Part shown: positions 1-9,553 of the stretch, one piece after another
Layout of the letters: every line of letters begins with the position of its first letter
Position numbering within the stretch: the stretch's first letter is position 1
Source: Flavobacterium sp. W4I14
GTDB lineage: Bacteria > Bacteroidota > Bacteroidia > Sphingobacteriales > Sphingobacteriaceae
Direction: 5' to 3'
DNA: 64,000 nucleotides
Assembly (NCBI GenBank): GCA_030817875.1
Contig: JAUSZU010000001.1
Location: 6,200,001 to 6,264,000, forward strand
Position numbers and translations under genes: made by a program
Notes under the pieces: generated by a model
Told to the model about the DNA's origin: nothing
Databases searched by the model: none
The model's input: only the letters and a program-made list of their open reading frames with translations

Positions 1-173
1 TCTTCATGGACCGAAACATAGTAAAGTAGAAATACTTTTTATATCAGGTTATACCGGATTAGTATCTAATTAAATATTAATTGTATTTAATTAAATGCGT
101 TTTTATATTAGAGAAACCAAAGCCTGCAAGTTCTAATGTATATAAATAGTAACAATAAAAAATAAATGATAAC
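1..173. other. Upstream region of GH97 gene
   Basis: One forward frame is open from base 2 to a stop near base 73 and could be the tail of a gene entering from the left. The peptide is too short to recognise. The rest is very AT-rich leader DNA. I see no clear -7 box or terminator. Confidence 0.3.
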
Positions 174-2318
174 ATGAATAAGAAACCTAACCAATCCTTT
201 AACCGCTCTGGAGTACTTACTTTAATATGCACTTTGCTATTTTTTGTGAATGTTTTCGGGAACGTTCCCGAGAAGGATTTGAAGTCGCCAGATGGCAATT
301 TAGTAGCCAGTTTTGCTTTGGCCGAAGGGGGAGTGCCAACCTATAGCTTAAAGTACAAAGGAAAAGACGTTATTAAAACCAGCAAGCTGGGGCTTGAACT
401 TAAAGATGGTAAATCTTTAATGAAAGGTTTTACCATAACCGATATTAAAACCAGTACTTTTAACGAAACCTGGAAACCGGTTTGGGGCGAAGTAAAAGAA
501 ATTGTAAATCATTACAACGAACTGGCGGTAACTTTAACGCAAAAAGAAACTAACCGCTATATTATTGTGAGGTTACGTTTGTTTAACGATGGTTTGGGTT
601 TTAGATATGAATTTCCTGAACAAAAAAACTTAGATTATTTCGTAATTAAAGAAGAGAAAACCCAGTTTGCCTTAGCTGGCGATCATAAAGCATTTTGGCT
701 TCCTGGCGATTATGATACACAGGAATACAGTACGGTAACTTCAAACTTATCAGAAGTACGCAGTAAAATGAAAGCTGCGGTTACACCAAATGCGTCGCAA
801 ACTACTTTCTCACCAACAGGTTTACAAACGCCTTTAATGATGAAGAGTAAAGATGGTTTGTACATCAATATCCATGAAGCGGCATTGATCAACTATTCGC
901 TAATGTCGTTAAATCTCGACGATAAAAACATGATTTTAGAATCGTGGCTAACGCCAGATGCAGTTGGTGATAAAGGTTATTTGCAGGCACCCTGTTTATC
1001 GCCCTGGAGAACCATTATTGTGAGTGATAAAGCAGGTGACATTTTAACCTCAAAGCTAACCTATAACTTAAACGAGCCAACAAAATTTAAAGATATATCG
1101 TGGATAAAACCAACCAAGTACGTAGGTGTTTGGTGGGAAATGATTACAGGTAAAAGTACCTGGGCCTATAATGATTTAACCAGTGTGCAATTGGGTGTAA
1201 CCGATTATGCCAAAACAAAACCCAATGGGAAACATGCTGCAAATACCGCACATGTAAAAGAATACATTGATTTTGCTGCTAAAAACGGATTAGATGCTGT
1301 TTTGGTTGAAGGCTGGAACGAAGGCTGGGAGGATTGGTTTGGTAAAACAAAAGATTATGTATTTGATTTTGTAACTCCCTATCCGGATTTCGATGTAAAA
1401 GAATTACACCGTTACGCCGCAAGTAAAGGTATTAAAATGATTATGCACCATGAAACTTCTTCATCGGTACGTAATTATGAACGCCATTTAGATACTGCTT
1501 ATAAATTTATGAAAGCCAATGGTTACGATGCCGTTAAAAGCGGTTATGTAGGCAACATAATCCCTAGGGGAGAACATCATTATGGCCAATGGTTAAACAA
1601 TCATTACCTGTATGCCATCCAAAAAGCAGCAGAATATAAAATTATGGTGAATGCACATGAGGCTGTTCGCCCAACAGGCCTGGCGCGTACTTATCCGAAC
1701 TTAATCGGAAACGAATCGGCAAGGGGGACAGAATACGAAGCTTTTGGCGGCAACAATGCCGATCATACTACCATTTTGCCCTTTACACGTTTAATAGGTG
1801 GGCCAATGGATTATACCCCTGGTATTTTTGAAACTAAAGTAAGTGCCTATAATCCCGAAAACACCTCTTTTGTACACAGCACCTTAGCCCGTCAGTTGGC
1901 ACTTTATGTTACCATGTATAGTCCGCTGCAAATGGCCGCCGATTTGCCTGAAACGTATAACAAGTACATGGATGCTTTCCAGTTTATTAAAGATGTGGCA
2001 GTAGATTGGGACGATACCAAAGTTTTAGAAGCAGAACCAGGCGATTATATCACTTTTGCGCGTAAAGCGAAAGGTAAAAACAACTGGTTTGTTGGCCGAA
2101 CCAATGATGAGGTGGCCCGAACATCTAAAATCGATTTTAGCTTTTTGGATCCTGGGAAAAAATATGCTGCAACCATTTATGCCGATGCAAAAGATGCCCA
2201 CTACGAAACCAATCCTAAAGCCTATACCATTCGCAAAATGGAGGTAACCAATAAAACTAAATTAGCTCAATATTGTGCACCAGGTGGAGGGTACGCGATT
2301 AGTATTATGGCGAAATAA
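174..2318 (+). CDS. GH97 glycoside hydrolase (SusB-type alpha-glucosidase)
   Basis: The 714-residue protein has a basic, hydrophobic N-terminal signal (about residues 1-30), so it should act in the periplasm. It has the GH97 layout: an N-terminal beta-sandwich to about residue 280, a (beta/alpha)8 barrel, and a C-terminal all-beta domain. The barrel holds HHET (E427), NAHEA (E496) and RGTEY (E520). As I recall, the catalytic glutamates of Bacteroides SusB are E439, E508 and E532; the spacings of 69 and 24 residues are the same here. This points to the inverting, calcium-dependent alpha-glucosidase branch rather than the retaining galactosidase branch, which uses an aspartate. The family removes glucose from alpha-glucans. 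The gene stands alone here; a strong hairpin with a T-run follows. Any SusCD partners would lie to the left of the window. Confidence 0.92.
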   Translation: MNKKPNQSFNRSGVLTLICTLLFFVNVFGNVPEKDLKSPDGNLVASFALAEGGVPTYSLKYKGKDVIKTSKLGLELKDGKSLMKGFTITDIKTSTFNETWKPVWGEVKEIVNHYNELAVTLTQKETNRYIIVRLRLFNDGLGFRYEFPEQKNLDYFVIKEEKTQFALAGDHKAFWLPGDYDTQEYSTVTSNLSEVRSKMKAAVTPNASQTTFSPTGLQTPLMMKSKDGLYINIHEAALINYSLMSLNLDDKNMILESWLTPDAVGDKGYLQAPCLSPWRTIIVSDKAGDILTSKLTYNLNEPTKFKDISWIKPTKYVGVWWEMITGKSTWAYNDLTSVQLGVTDYAKTKPNGKHAANTAHVKEYIDFAAKNGLDAVLVEGWNEGWEDWFGKTKDYVFDFVTPYPDFDVKELHRYAASKGIKMIMHHETSSSVRNYERHLDTAYKFMKANGYDAVKSGYVGNIIPRGEHHYGQWLNNHYLYAIQKAAEYKIMVNAHEAVRPTGLARTYPNLIGNESARGTEYEAFGGNNADHTTILPFTRLIGGPMDYTPGIFETKVSAYNPENTSFVHSTLARQLALYVTMYSPLQMAADLPETYNKYMDAFQFIKDVAVDWDDTKVLEAEPGDYITFARKAKGKNNWFVGRTNDEVARTSKIDFSFLDPGKKYAATIYADAKDAHYETNPKAYTIRKMEVTNKTKLAQYCAPGGGYAISIMAK

Positions 2319-2326
2319 TTTGATTA

Positions 2327-2566
2327 GGTGGTGTCGGTTGTTAGCAATTGACTCGACGTTATCTATCAGTCAGATGGTAACATCCGACTGCACACTGAAT
2401 CTAGTCGTAGCGTCTCGCTACGATTTTTTTATTGTTTTTTGCCACGCATGTACACAGATAAACACGGATTAAATATCATCTATGGTTAAATGTTTTGGTG
2501 GTGTCAGTGGTTACCAACTGACAGTAGGCTAAATCCAACAGTCAGATGGTAACATCTGACTGCACT
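2327..2566. repeat. Two copies of a short double-hairpin intergenic repeat
   Basis: Two similar blocks (2327-2391 and 2499-2563) each begin GGTGGTGTC and end in a small hairpin. In the second copy the arms CAGTCAGATG (2539-2548) and CATCTGACTG (2553-2562) pair perfectly around a GTAA loop. In the first (2367-2390) one pair is mismatched. Each block also has a preceding weaker hairpin (GTCAGTGG...CCAACTGAC). The terminator at 2405 lies between them. They look like REP-type elements. The rest of the 2319-2842 gap holds repeat debris, including a half hairpin (CTGAG...CTCAG near 2600) and two similar CAGATCA...GCAGAAAAATA stretches near 2650 and 2755. Confidence 0.6.
2405..2430 (+). terminator. 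Rho-independent terminator after GH97
   Basis: An 8-bp stem (TCGTAGCG / CGCTACGA) with a TCT loop is followed by a run of seven T. It lies about 90 bp after the GH97 stop codon. Confidence 0.7.
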
Positions 2567-2842
2567 AGAACTTTTGCAATTCAAATCATGCGAGTTAGAT
2601 ACTGAGATGAACTCAGGATGACGACCCCTGGGACAGTTCTTTCCCGCAGATCACTGATAGCTGCAGAAAAATAATCAATTTACGGTAATCACCTTAAATC
2701 TGTGGGACTATTTTTTGTGTTTGGCAATTAATTATGCCATGACGTCTTAACAGATCATAACAGCTGACTGCAGAAAAATATCTTATTTTATAATATCTTA
2801 GCAAAGACATTAAAACCAAGCAATTTTTAACAGCATATTACC

Positions 2843-3319
2843 ATGCCCAGAACCAAAAACCATATCGAACTTCAATTTTTAAGCGAACCCTCTGATGTTA
2901 ATTATGGAGGTAAGGTACACGGGGGGATGATGATGAAATGGATTGATCAGGCTGCTTTTGCCTGTGCTTTACAATGGAGCCAGACTTATTGTGTAACGGT
3001 TTATGTTGGGGGGATCCGTTTTTTTCATCCTGTTCATATCGGGCACCTGGTTAAAATGGAAGCACGCATTATTTATACGGGTAAAACCAGTATGCATATT
3101 GCCGTTGATGCTTTTTCGAAACCTGTTGGGCAGGCCGATTTTGTTAAAAATACTCACTGTATTATTGTTTTTGTTGCGGTAGACGACGATGGACAACCAA
3201 AAGCGATCCCAGCCTTTAAGCCAAAAACCGAAAAAGAAATTGCCATGCATGGCTACGCCATTAAATTAATGGAACTGCGTAAAAGCATTGATAAGGAAAT
3301 GGAGCCTTATATTGTGTAG
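2843..3319 (+). CDS. Acyl-CoA thioesterase, hotdog fold
   Basis: The 158-residue protein has one hotdog domain of the YciA/BFIT acyl-CoA thioesterase type. The segment NYGGKVHGGMMMKWIDQAAF (about residues 22-41) matches the family pattern N.G..hGG.lm.wiD, where the asparagine and aspartate form the active site between subunits. It lacks a signal peptide, so it should be a cytoplasmic multimer that hydrolyses acyl-CoA to free fatty acid and CoA. The chain length it prefers cannot be read from sequence. It has no operon partners: repeats precede it and the next gene converges on it from the other strand. Its start is the only ATG before the conserved core. Confidence 0.88.
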   Translation: MPRTKNHIELQFLSEPSDVNYGGKVHGGMMMKWIDQAAFACALQWSQTYCVTVYVGGIRFFHPVHIGHLVKMEARIIYTGKTSMHIAVDAFSKPVGQADFVKNTHCIIVFVAVDDDGQPKAIPAFKPKTEKEIAMHGYAIKLMELRKSIDKEMEPYIV

Positions 3320-3435
3320 CGCTGTGAGGGTGGCGTTTGGCGGTGCGATTTTTCATTGCAAATTTCCTTCTTCCATTTTGCCTCTGCAATACTTTGCGTA
3401 AAACTTTGCGCCCTTTGCGGTTAAAAGAAATAGAG

Positions 3436-5188
3436 CTACTCCACAACTGGCAAGCTGAAACAAAACTTACTGCCTTCGCCAATGGCGCTTACCACCCATA
3501 TTTTTCCGTTTTCGGCTTCAATAAAATCTTTAGAAATGGCAAGGCCTAAGCCAGAGCCCGATTTATTCTGTCCATCGGTCGGTACCTGGAAATACCTGTC
3601 GAATAATCTTTTCTGGTATTTTTCGTCAATACCTTTTCCAAAATCGCGTACAGAGAATTCGATAAACTTGTCTTTTTTGAAAACATCGATGATTACCTTC
3701 GATTTTTCTGAACTGTACCGCAATGCATTCGATAAAAAGTTAACCAGTACCCAAGCTGTTTTCTGGATATCGGCATTCACATCCGGCAAGTTCTGACTGC
3801 AGTTAAGTACCAGTTGAATCGATTTTTGTTCAGCCTGAAATTTAACGGCATCAACTGCATAACTTACAATTTCTTCAGGTTTGGTTATGGCAAGAGTGAG
3901 TTTTAAATTACCGGTTTCTACCTGCGAAAGATCTAAAAGTTCGCTGGTGATTTTTAGTAGTCTGTCGCTATCTTCTTTGATGTGGTTGAGCAGCTCATGC
4001 TGTTCTTCGTTCATGGCCCCCACACGCTCATCGTTTAGCAATTTCAAGCTCATTTTGATAGATGATAGTGGTGTTTTTAACTCGTGCGAAACTGTAGCGA
4101 TAAAATTTGTTTTGGCTTCATCGAGCTCCTTAAACTGCGTAATATTTTTTAATGTGTAAACGCTTCCAGCAGATTTAGACGAGGCAATTAAAGTGTTTTC
4201 ATCCTGCTCTTCATAATTTGGGATAATGATTTCGCGGTTTTCCAACAGGAAATAAGATTCTTTATCATCAGCATAAATTTTCAGGGTATTATCATTGGTT
4301 TCGGGTTTAATGATCCGTTTAAGCAGCTCGTTCTTCTGCATCAGTTCTGCCACGTTTTGGCCAATAACCTTATCTTCATCCAGACTCATCAATTTTGCAG
4401 CCAGATGATTTAGAAAGAGTACTTCTCCCTTTTCATTTAGGCCGATTATGGCATCCTGCATTTGTGCAATAATGGCCTCAATACGCGATTTTTCAGATTT
4501 TAATTTTAGATAAGTTGCTGTTTTCCCATTCATTAAGTTTAACCACCATTCCGTTAAAGGAATCTGCCAGTTCTGTAAACTCATCTTCGTTTTCGAAATG
4601 CAGGCGCTGTTTATAATTTTTACGACTGATCTGTTTAATCGCAGCACTAAATTCGGCAAGAGGGTTCGCCACAAAACCTGGAAAGTTTACAATGAATGTA
4701 AAGAGGATAATAAAACTCAAGGTAGCGGCAATCATGATGTAAAGGTTCGCCCTTGATGAGGTTTCGTTAGCCAATTCATTTTTATCATAAATGGCCTTCA
4801 TATTTACCTGTTCGATATTTTGCAGCGCAACGCGCAAATTTTTAATGCTATTTTCTTTAATGGTTAACGGTTGTTGGCCTTTTAGCATGTTAAAAGCCGT
4901 TTCCAATTTCTGGAAAGCCACTTTTTCGCCAGGTTCGGTAATGTTTAACCCTTCGTTTTTTAAGTTTTCCTTAAATACAGCCAGTTGAGTACTGCTTAAT
5001 GGAAATTGGTTCTGATCGATTACATTGCGCATTGCAGCAACATAATTCAACGATTTGTAGTTGTCTTTAAGGATTACCTTCGATTTATCGGAAAGCTCGT
5101 TTAAGAAAAAGAGCGCGATTAATCCGAAGGATAAAACAAGTATAAAGAGAAACCCGAATCCGAGGCGGAGCTTGGTTTTTATTTTCAT
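3436..5188 (-). pseudogene. KinB-like sensor histidine kinase, broken by a one-base frameshift
   Basis: Read on the minus strand, the first part (5188-4493) gives an N-terminal membrane helix (residues 10-30), a periplasmic sensor of about 115 residues, a second helix (about 148-170) and a HAMP domain, then stops just after NSNLSKIKI. The next frame carries on without a gap: SEKSRIEAI, a PAS domain, HisKA with SHELKTPLSS, then HATPase N box (NFLSNALRYS), G1 (DFGKGI) and G2 (GSGLGLAIS), ending at 3436. Deleting one A from the AAAA run at 4498-4501 restores one protein of about 585 residues. This is either a real inactivating insertion, a homopolymer sequencing error, or a split into a membrane sensor and a soluble kinase that could start at ATG 4533. 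All kinase motifs are intact, so recent damage or error is most likely. No response regulator is adjacent. Confidence 0.85.
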
Positions 5189-5589
5189 CTGTTTATGTTT
5201 TTTTTAATGGTAATGAAGCTATCATGATTTGCTTATTTTATTGTATGATATTTGAAAATCATTGATGGTTTCATGACTTTTTTGTTTAACGCAAAGGGCG
5301 GCGAGATGTTCGCTATTAACGCAAAGCAATTTTTCTCTTTTTTGTGTAAAAATAGGTTATAATTAAATCTGTTTTCTTACTAACTAAACTATATACCAAG
5401 GTTAAATAAATAGTTATCCGTTTAGCCTGTAGTCAATAGCTATGCCAGTAGATTGGGTTGTGGATTAAGTTATTGTTTTTTAGTCTTTTATGATGTTTTT
5501 TGAAATTATTTTAAGCAAAAAACCTTTTCATTTTGGAAGGGTTTTTATCATTTTGAACCATTGCTTCTGAAGGTTTAATGCGCTGTTTA

Positions 5590-5850
5590 GGTTCCTAAAT
5601 CTGATTGACGTGGAAAGCCCACAGCGAAGCATGGAGCGAGGACTTGTAACAGAAAGCAGGAGTGACGCTAATATGAAATACAGGCTTTGCTTTCCAAAAA
5701 AAAGAATGGATTTTTATTTTTTTGGAAAGCAGGTTTGGTAAAATTTAGGTTTGTACAGTTCCCGCTGTCTGCTTTACTGCGTGCCGCTTCCCATCGGGTT
5801 TAGGTGGCGCGGCTGGTAATAAGATTTAGGGCTGCAGGGCGTCTGAGCAT
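5590..5850. repeat. Long-hairpin dispersed repeat, copy A
   Basis: The centre holds a perfect 14-bp inverted repeat (5689-5702 and 5717-5730; GCTTTCC plus A7, against T7 plus GGAAAGC). Weaker outer arms pair CCTAAATCTGATTG (about 5593) with the complement of CATCGGGTTTAGG (about 5792). The block is followed about 300 bp later by a diverged copy. The rest of the 5189-5589 gap shows no gene. It holds A/T-rich DNA, a pair of AACGCAAAG motifs (about 5288 and 5318), and a minus-strand copy (5250-5274) of the motif also seen at 9422. Confidence 0.7.
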
Positions 5851-5901
5851 AAAAATTTAATATCACTCAAAAGGTTTTAAGGTCATGGCACTTTCTTTTG
5901 T

Positions 5902-6101
5902 CCCTAAACCTGATCGCAGCGAACACGCAGTGCAACGGAGTAAAGCAGAGAGCAGGGACAAACGCTGCTATGAAATACAGGCTTTGCTTTTCAAAAAAAA
6001 GAATGGATTTTTATTTTTTCGGAAAGCAGGTTTGGTAAAATTTAGGTTTGTGCAGTCCCACTGTCCGCTTTACTGCATGCCCGCTTCCATTGGGTTTAGG
6101 G
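5902..6101. repeat. Long-hairpin dispersed repeat, copy B
   Basis: The left arm (5902-5963) starts CCCTAAACCTGAT and ends GGGACAAAC. The right arm (6046-6101) starts GTTTG and ends TTGGGTTTAGGG. They form an imperfect inverted repeat of about 60 bp around an inner stem. The section GAAATACAGGCTTTGCTTT onward, through the AATTTAGGTTTG block, is nearly identical to copy A. A short open frame inside it is a by-product of the repeat. Related partial copies occur at 37515-37652 and 60178-60275. Confidence 0.75.
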
Positions 6102-6154
6102 GCCTGGTCTGTGCCATGATTTAGGGTTGCAGGGTGCAGAAAAAAGAACGGCGA

Positions 6155-6676
6155 TTAGAATTTGATAAACTTTTCTATCTGCTCGTTGGTAAACTTGATG
6201 GTATCCGGATGATTGAAATTACCCTCTGCATCTAACTCTGTTTTAATATTAGGAATGTGCAAACGTAAGGGTAAAATATGCAGATGAATATAATGACAAA
6301 CGCCAGTGAAATGATCTACACCACGGATATTACCATATTTGCCAGAAGAAATGCCGACTAAAGCAGCCTTTTTATCATAAAAACTATCAGGGAAATTACA
6401 GGCATCTATTAATACTTTTAGTACACCTGGGTAGCTTCCATTGTACTCTGGCATGACAAATAAAAACTTTTCGGTGTTATTGATCATGTTCTGGATTTCC
6501 TGAAAAGCTTCTGATCGTTTGCCATACATATCCGTATTCAAAACATCTATAGGCAGGTGCTCCAGGCTGAACAAACTGGCATCAGCTCCTTTTTCTTTTA
6601 GTTGCCTTTGGTAATATTTAGCAACTTTTAGCGTATTGCTATTGGGCCTGTTGGTAGCGGCTATAATTGTGATCAT
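6155..6676 (-). CDS. NADPH-dependent FMN reductase family protein
   Basis: The 173-residue flavodoxin-fold protein resembles the NADPH-dependent FMN/azo reductases. The N-terminus has a phosphate-binding loop pattern (TNRPNSNTLKVAKYY, residues 8-22). The flavin-binding motif MPEYNGSYPGVLKVLID lies around residue 75, where the family has PEYN.S.pg.LKnaiD. It should be a cytoplasmic flavoprotein that uses NAD(P)H to reduce flavin, quinones or similar acceptors; the true acceptor cannot be told. The gene is divergent from parA with 180 bp between the starts. It is not part of an operon. Confidence 0.85.
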   Translation of the reverse strand: MITIIAATNRPNSNTLKVAKYYQRQLKEKGADASLFSLEHLPIDVLNTDMYGKRSEAFQEIQNMINNTEKFLFVMPEYNGSYPGVLKVLIDACNFPDSFYDKKAALVGISSGKYGNIRGVDHFTGVCHYIHLHILPLRLHIPNIKTELDAEGNFNHPDTIKFTNEQIEKFIKF

Positions 6677-6856
6677 GGATAATTGTTAATAAGATGTGTA
6701 AAACCCAGACACGCTTCTTGCTAAAATTGCCATATAGTTTGTATCTTAGCTGATTGTGAAAAAGGCCGTAAACAACGCAAAAATAGAACTTTTTGCCAAT
6801 TAAAACGCATAAATAACACAGCCCAAATAAACGTTAAGTAAATTTCGGATACATAG

Positions 6857-7660
6857 ATGAGCAAAATTATTGCATTAGCAAATCAAAAAGGTGGTGTTGG
6901 TAAAACAACTTCATCTATAAACCTGGCTGCGAGTTTGGCCGTATTAGAATACAAAACTTTACTGGTTGATGCTGATCCTCAGGCAAATTCGACTTCAGGT
7001 ATCGGTTTCGATCCCCGGAATATTAAAGATAGTATTTATGAGTGTATCATTAATGATATCGATCCTTTACAGGCCATCCAAAAAACGGATACACCAAATT
7101 TAGATTTGCTGCCTGCCCACATCGATCTGGTTGGTGCAGAAATCGAGATGATTAACCTGAACAACCGCGAATACAAAATGAAAGCGGTTTTGGAGAAAAT
7201 CAAAGATCAGTATGATTTTATTATCATCGATTGTTCACCATCTTTAGGCTTAATCACCATCAATGCCTTAACAGCTGCCGATTCGGTTATTATTCCTGTT
7301 CAGTGTGAGTATTTCGCGCTAGAAGGTTTAGGTAAATTATTAAATACCATCAAAATTGTTCAGAACCGTTTAAACCCTGATCTGGAAATTGAAGGTATTT
7401 TACTAACCATGTACGATGTACGTTTACGTTTATCAAACCAGGTGGTAGAAGAGGTAAAAACACATTTCCACGAACTGGTTTTCGATACCATTATTCAGCG
7501 TAATACACGTTTAAGTGAAGCGCCAAGTTATGGTGTTTCGGTAATTATGCATGATGCCAATTGCAAAGGTGCCATTAACTACCTTAACCTTGCCCGCGAA
7601 ATTGTAAAGAAAAACGGCCTTTTAAAGGAAGAAGAAAACATAGGAACAGCAACTTTATAA
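6857..7660 (+). CDS. parA: Chromosome partitioning ATPase ParA (Soj)
   Basis: The 267-residue protein has the deviant Walker A motif KGGVGKTTSSINLA (residues 10-23) with its signature lysine, a switch region DADPQANST (about 39-47) and the Walker B segment FIIIDCSPSLG (about 118-128). These define the ParA/Soj/MinD family. It should bind ATP, dimerise on the nucleoid and work with ParB to separate chromosome origins. It starts a tight run: parB begins 7 bp after its stop. It lacks an N-terminal helix-turn-helix, as in chromosomal ParA. I saw no TGTTTCACGTGAAACA-like parS site beside it. Confidence 0.96.
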   Translation: MSKIIALANQKGGVGKTTSSINLAASLAVLEYKTLLVDADPQANSTSGIGFDPRNIKDSIYECIINDIDPLQAIQKTDTPNLDLLPAHIDLVGAEIEMINLNNREYKMKAVLEKIKDQYDFIIIDCSPSLGLITINALTAADSVIIPVQCEYFALEGLGKLLNTIKIVQNRLNPDLEIEGILLTMYDVRLRLSNQVVEEVKTHFHELVFDTIIQRNTRLSEAPSYGVSVIMHDANCKGAINYLNLAREIVKKNGLLKEEENIGTATL

Positions 7661-7667
7661 ATTATAG

Positions 7668-8576
7668 ATGACATCTTTTCAGCGAAAAACAGGTTTAGGA
7701 AGAGGGTTAAGTGCGCTTTTAGATGATAGCGAATCTTCTCATCCTCCAAAACAGCAGGTAAATGCTGTGAGCGAAACCGAGCAGATTGGCAATATCAGTC
7801 ACGTAAGTTTAACTGAAGTTGAAACCAATCCATACCAGCCACGTACCGAATTTGATCAGGTAGCATTAAACGAGCTTGCCGATTCGATTAAGATACAAGG
7901 TTTAATACAGCCAATTACGGTTAGAAAACTTGGCGCAAACAAATATCAGCTCATTTCTGGCGAGCGTAGGTTCAGGGCTTCGAAACTAGCTGGTTTAACA
8001 CAGATTCCTGCTTACATCCGCAGTGCCAACGACCAACAGATGTTGGAAATGGCCTTGATCGAAAATATTCAGCGCGAAAATTTAAATGCTATTGAAGTGG
8101 CATTGAGTTTCCAAAGGATGATTGACGAGGTAGGCTTAAAACAAGAACAATTAGGCGAACGTGTAGGTAAAAATCGTACAACGGTTACCAATTACCTGCG
8201 TTTGTTAAAACTTCCGCCAGCCATTCAGGCTTCCATCCGCGATCAGAAAATTAGCATGGGGCATGCAAGAGCCTTAATTAATGTTGATGGTGTTGACAAA
8301 CAGCTGTTTATCCACCAGGAAATTTTAGAAAAAGGATTATCCGTACGTAAGGTAGAAGAGCTTGTACGTAATCTGCAGCATGTACCTTTAAAAGGCAGCG
8401 AAAAATTGAAAGAAAAAGCGGTTTCTTTTCAGTATCAAAAATTACAGGATGATCTGGCTTCTAAATTTGCTACCCGAGTAAAGTTAAAAGTAAGTCAGAA
8501 CGGTAAGGGGGCCATAGAAATTCCTTTTATGAGTGATGACGACTTAAACCGAATTTTAGAGTTATTAGACTGGTAA
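7668..8576 (+). CDS. parB: Chromosome partitioning protein ParB (Spo0J)
   Basis: The 302-residue protein begins with a short lysine/arginine segment containing LGRGLSALL (residues 10-18), the usual ParA-contact region. The ParB/sulfiredoxin N-domain follows (about 42-135) with the CTP-binding arginine motif GERRFRASKLAG. Then comes a helix-turn-helix (GERVGKNRTTVTNYLRLLKL, about 161-180) and a C-terminal dimerisation tail. It binds parS and spreads as a CTP-gated clamp. Its stop codon overlaps the next ATG (TAATG), so the three genes from 6857 are probably translated together. Confidence 0.96.
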   Translation: MTSFQRKTGLGRGLSALLDDSESSHPPKQQVNAVSETEQIGNISHVSLTEVETNPYQPRTEFDQVALNELADSIKIQGLIQPITVRKLGANKYQLISGERRFRASKLAGLTQIPAYIRSANDQQMLEMALIENIQRENLNAIEVALSFQRMIDEVGLKQEQLGERVGKNRTTVTNYLRLLKLPPAIQASIRDQKISMGHARALINVDGVDKQLFIHQEILEKGLSVRKVEELVRNLQHVPLKGSEKLKEKAVSFQYQKLQDDLASKFATRVKLKVSQNGKGAIEIPFMSDDDLNRILELLDW

Positions 8577-9301
8577 TGCAAAAGACTAAGCTTTTAATAC
8601 TGGTTGCTGCATTTACATTTTTTGTTGTAAACTTAGCCTCGGCGCAGGTTAAGGATACGGTATTAAAACCTGCTGATACTTCGAAAATCAAATTATCTAA
8701 ATCGTTAGATACTGCGGCTAAAAAACCGATGACCAGAAAGGATTCGATGAAAGCCAAGTATGTTAATCCGGGTAAGGTTGCCGGTAGAAAAGCGGTTTTC
8801 AGATCGATGATTATACCAGGGTGGGGGCAATTGTACAATATACAACTGCTTAACGACGGTTACGGTACAAGAGCAGGAAAAAGCCAGTTTTTTCAAAAGC
8901 TGTACACTGGTGGTAAAATTGCAGCTATTTATGGTGGTATAACCGTACTTACCATGTCGTACATCGAAAGTAGCAAGCAATACAATTTAGCGCTAACAGA
9001 ATTACAGTACCGCGACTCGCATAACGATCAGCCTGATCCTAACGGTCCTTTTGGCAGTCGTTATTCTACTACAGGCATAACCCAACGTAAAGATACCTAT
9101 AGAAGAAATAAACAGATTGTATTGTTCTCTTACGGTCTGGTTTATTTCGCCAATGTAGTTGACGCCTATGTTGCAGCCCGTTTACATTTCTTCAATATTG
9201 ATGATAACCTTTCTTTTAAGGTAATGCCATCTATGATTAATGCCAATTCAATGTATGGTTTCAATGCAACGCCTGCGTTAAAATTATCACTAACATTTTA
9301 A
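8576..9301 (+). CDS. DUF5683 family membrane protein
   Basis: The 241-residue protein starts with a signal peptide (about residues 1-24). A serine/threonine/lysine-rich stretch follows, then a DUF5683-type domain marked by SMIIPGWGQLYN (about 78-89). Two hydrophobic segments (about 113-128 and 182-205) suggest an integral envelope protein. The family is found mainly in Bacteroidota and has no settled function. The start overlaps the parB stop by one base, so it is translationally coupled to parAB. The order parA-parB-DUF5683-dapB-lepB recurs, as far as I recall, in the phylum, which suggests a conserved cell-cycle or envelope link. Confidence 0.85.
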   Translation: MQKTKLLILVAAFTFFVVNLASAQVKDTVLKPADTSKIKLSKSLDTAAKKPMTRKDSMKAKYVNPGKVAGRKAVFRSMIIPGWGQLYNIQLLNDGYGTRAGKSQFFQKLYTGGKIAAIYGGITVLTMSYIESSKQYNLALTELQYRDSHNDQPDPNGPFGSRYSTTGITQRKDTYRRNKQIVLFSYGLVYFANVVDAYVAARLHFFNIDDNLSFKVMPSMINANSMYGFNATPALKLSLTF

Positions 9302-9421
9302 TATCGAAAACCATCATGGATATTCAATATAGGATAAACATTTGAAGTCGTAATGATTTGATAATTAAGTGCTAAGATTAAGAACAAAAAATAAAAATAG
9401 AAACTCAAAAAATATAAACAG

Positions 9422-9445
9422 ATGAAACCATCATGATTTTCAAAT
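9422..9445. repeat. Short motif repeated at 5250-5274
   Basis: ATGAAACCATCATGATTTTC plus AAAT here recurs on the minus strand at 5250-5274 with one extra base. Looser versions lie at 9306-9325 and 5212-5231. The 9302-9553 gap otherwise shows no gene or clear terminator. Confidence 0.4.
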
Positions 9446-9553
9446 CAAAATTGGATGAATAAATGGCTCAAGCCTTCTTGAGCACCATTAAAAACATCCA
9501 CATTGGTGAAAAATCTGATAGCTTCATCACAATTAAAACTAAACTATAAACAC

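Noticed and set aside
4493..4674. Overlapping frames in the sensor kinase as programmed -1 frameshifting
   Set aside because: The needed shift is +1 (or -2), and no slippery heptamer with a following structure is evident.
5885..6124. 79-codon open frame
   Set aside because: It lies wholly inside the long-hairpin repeat; composition and position make a protein unlikely.
6677..6856. parS site next to parA
   Set aside because: I looked for a TGTTTCACGTGAAACA-like sequence between 6680 and 6857 and saw none.
9503..9553. Longer start of dapB at a GTG
   Set aside because: The added residues come before the first strand of the nucleotide-binding fold and look like leader sequence; ATG 9554 fits the family.
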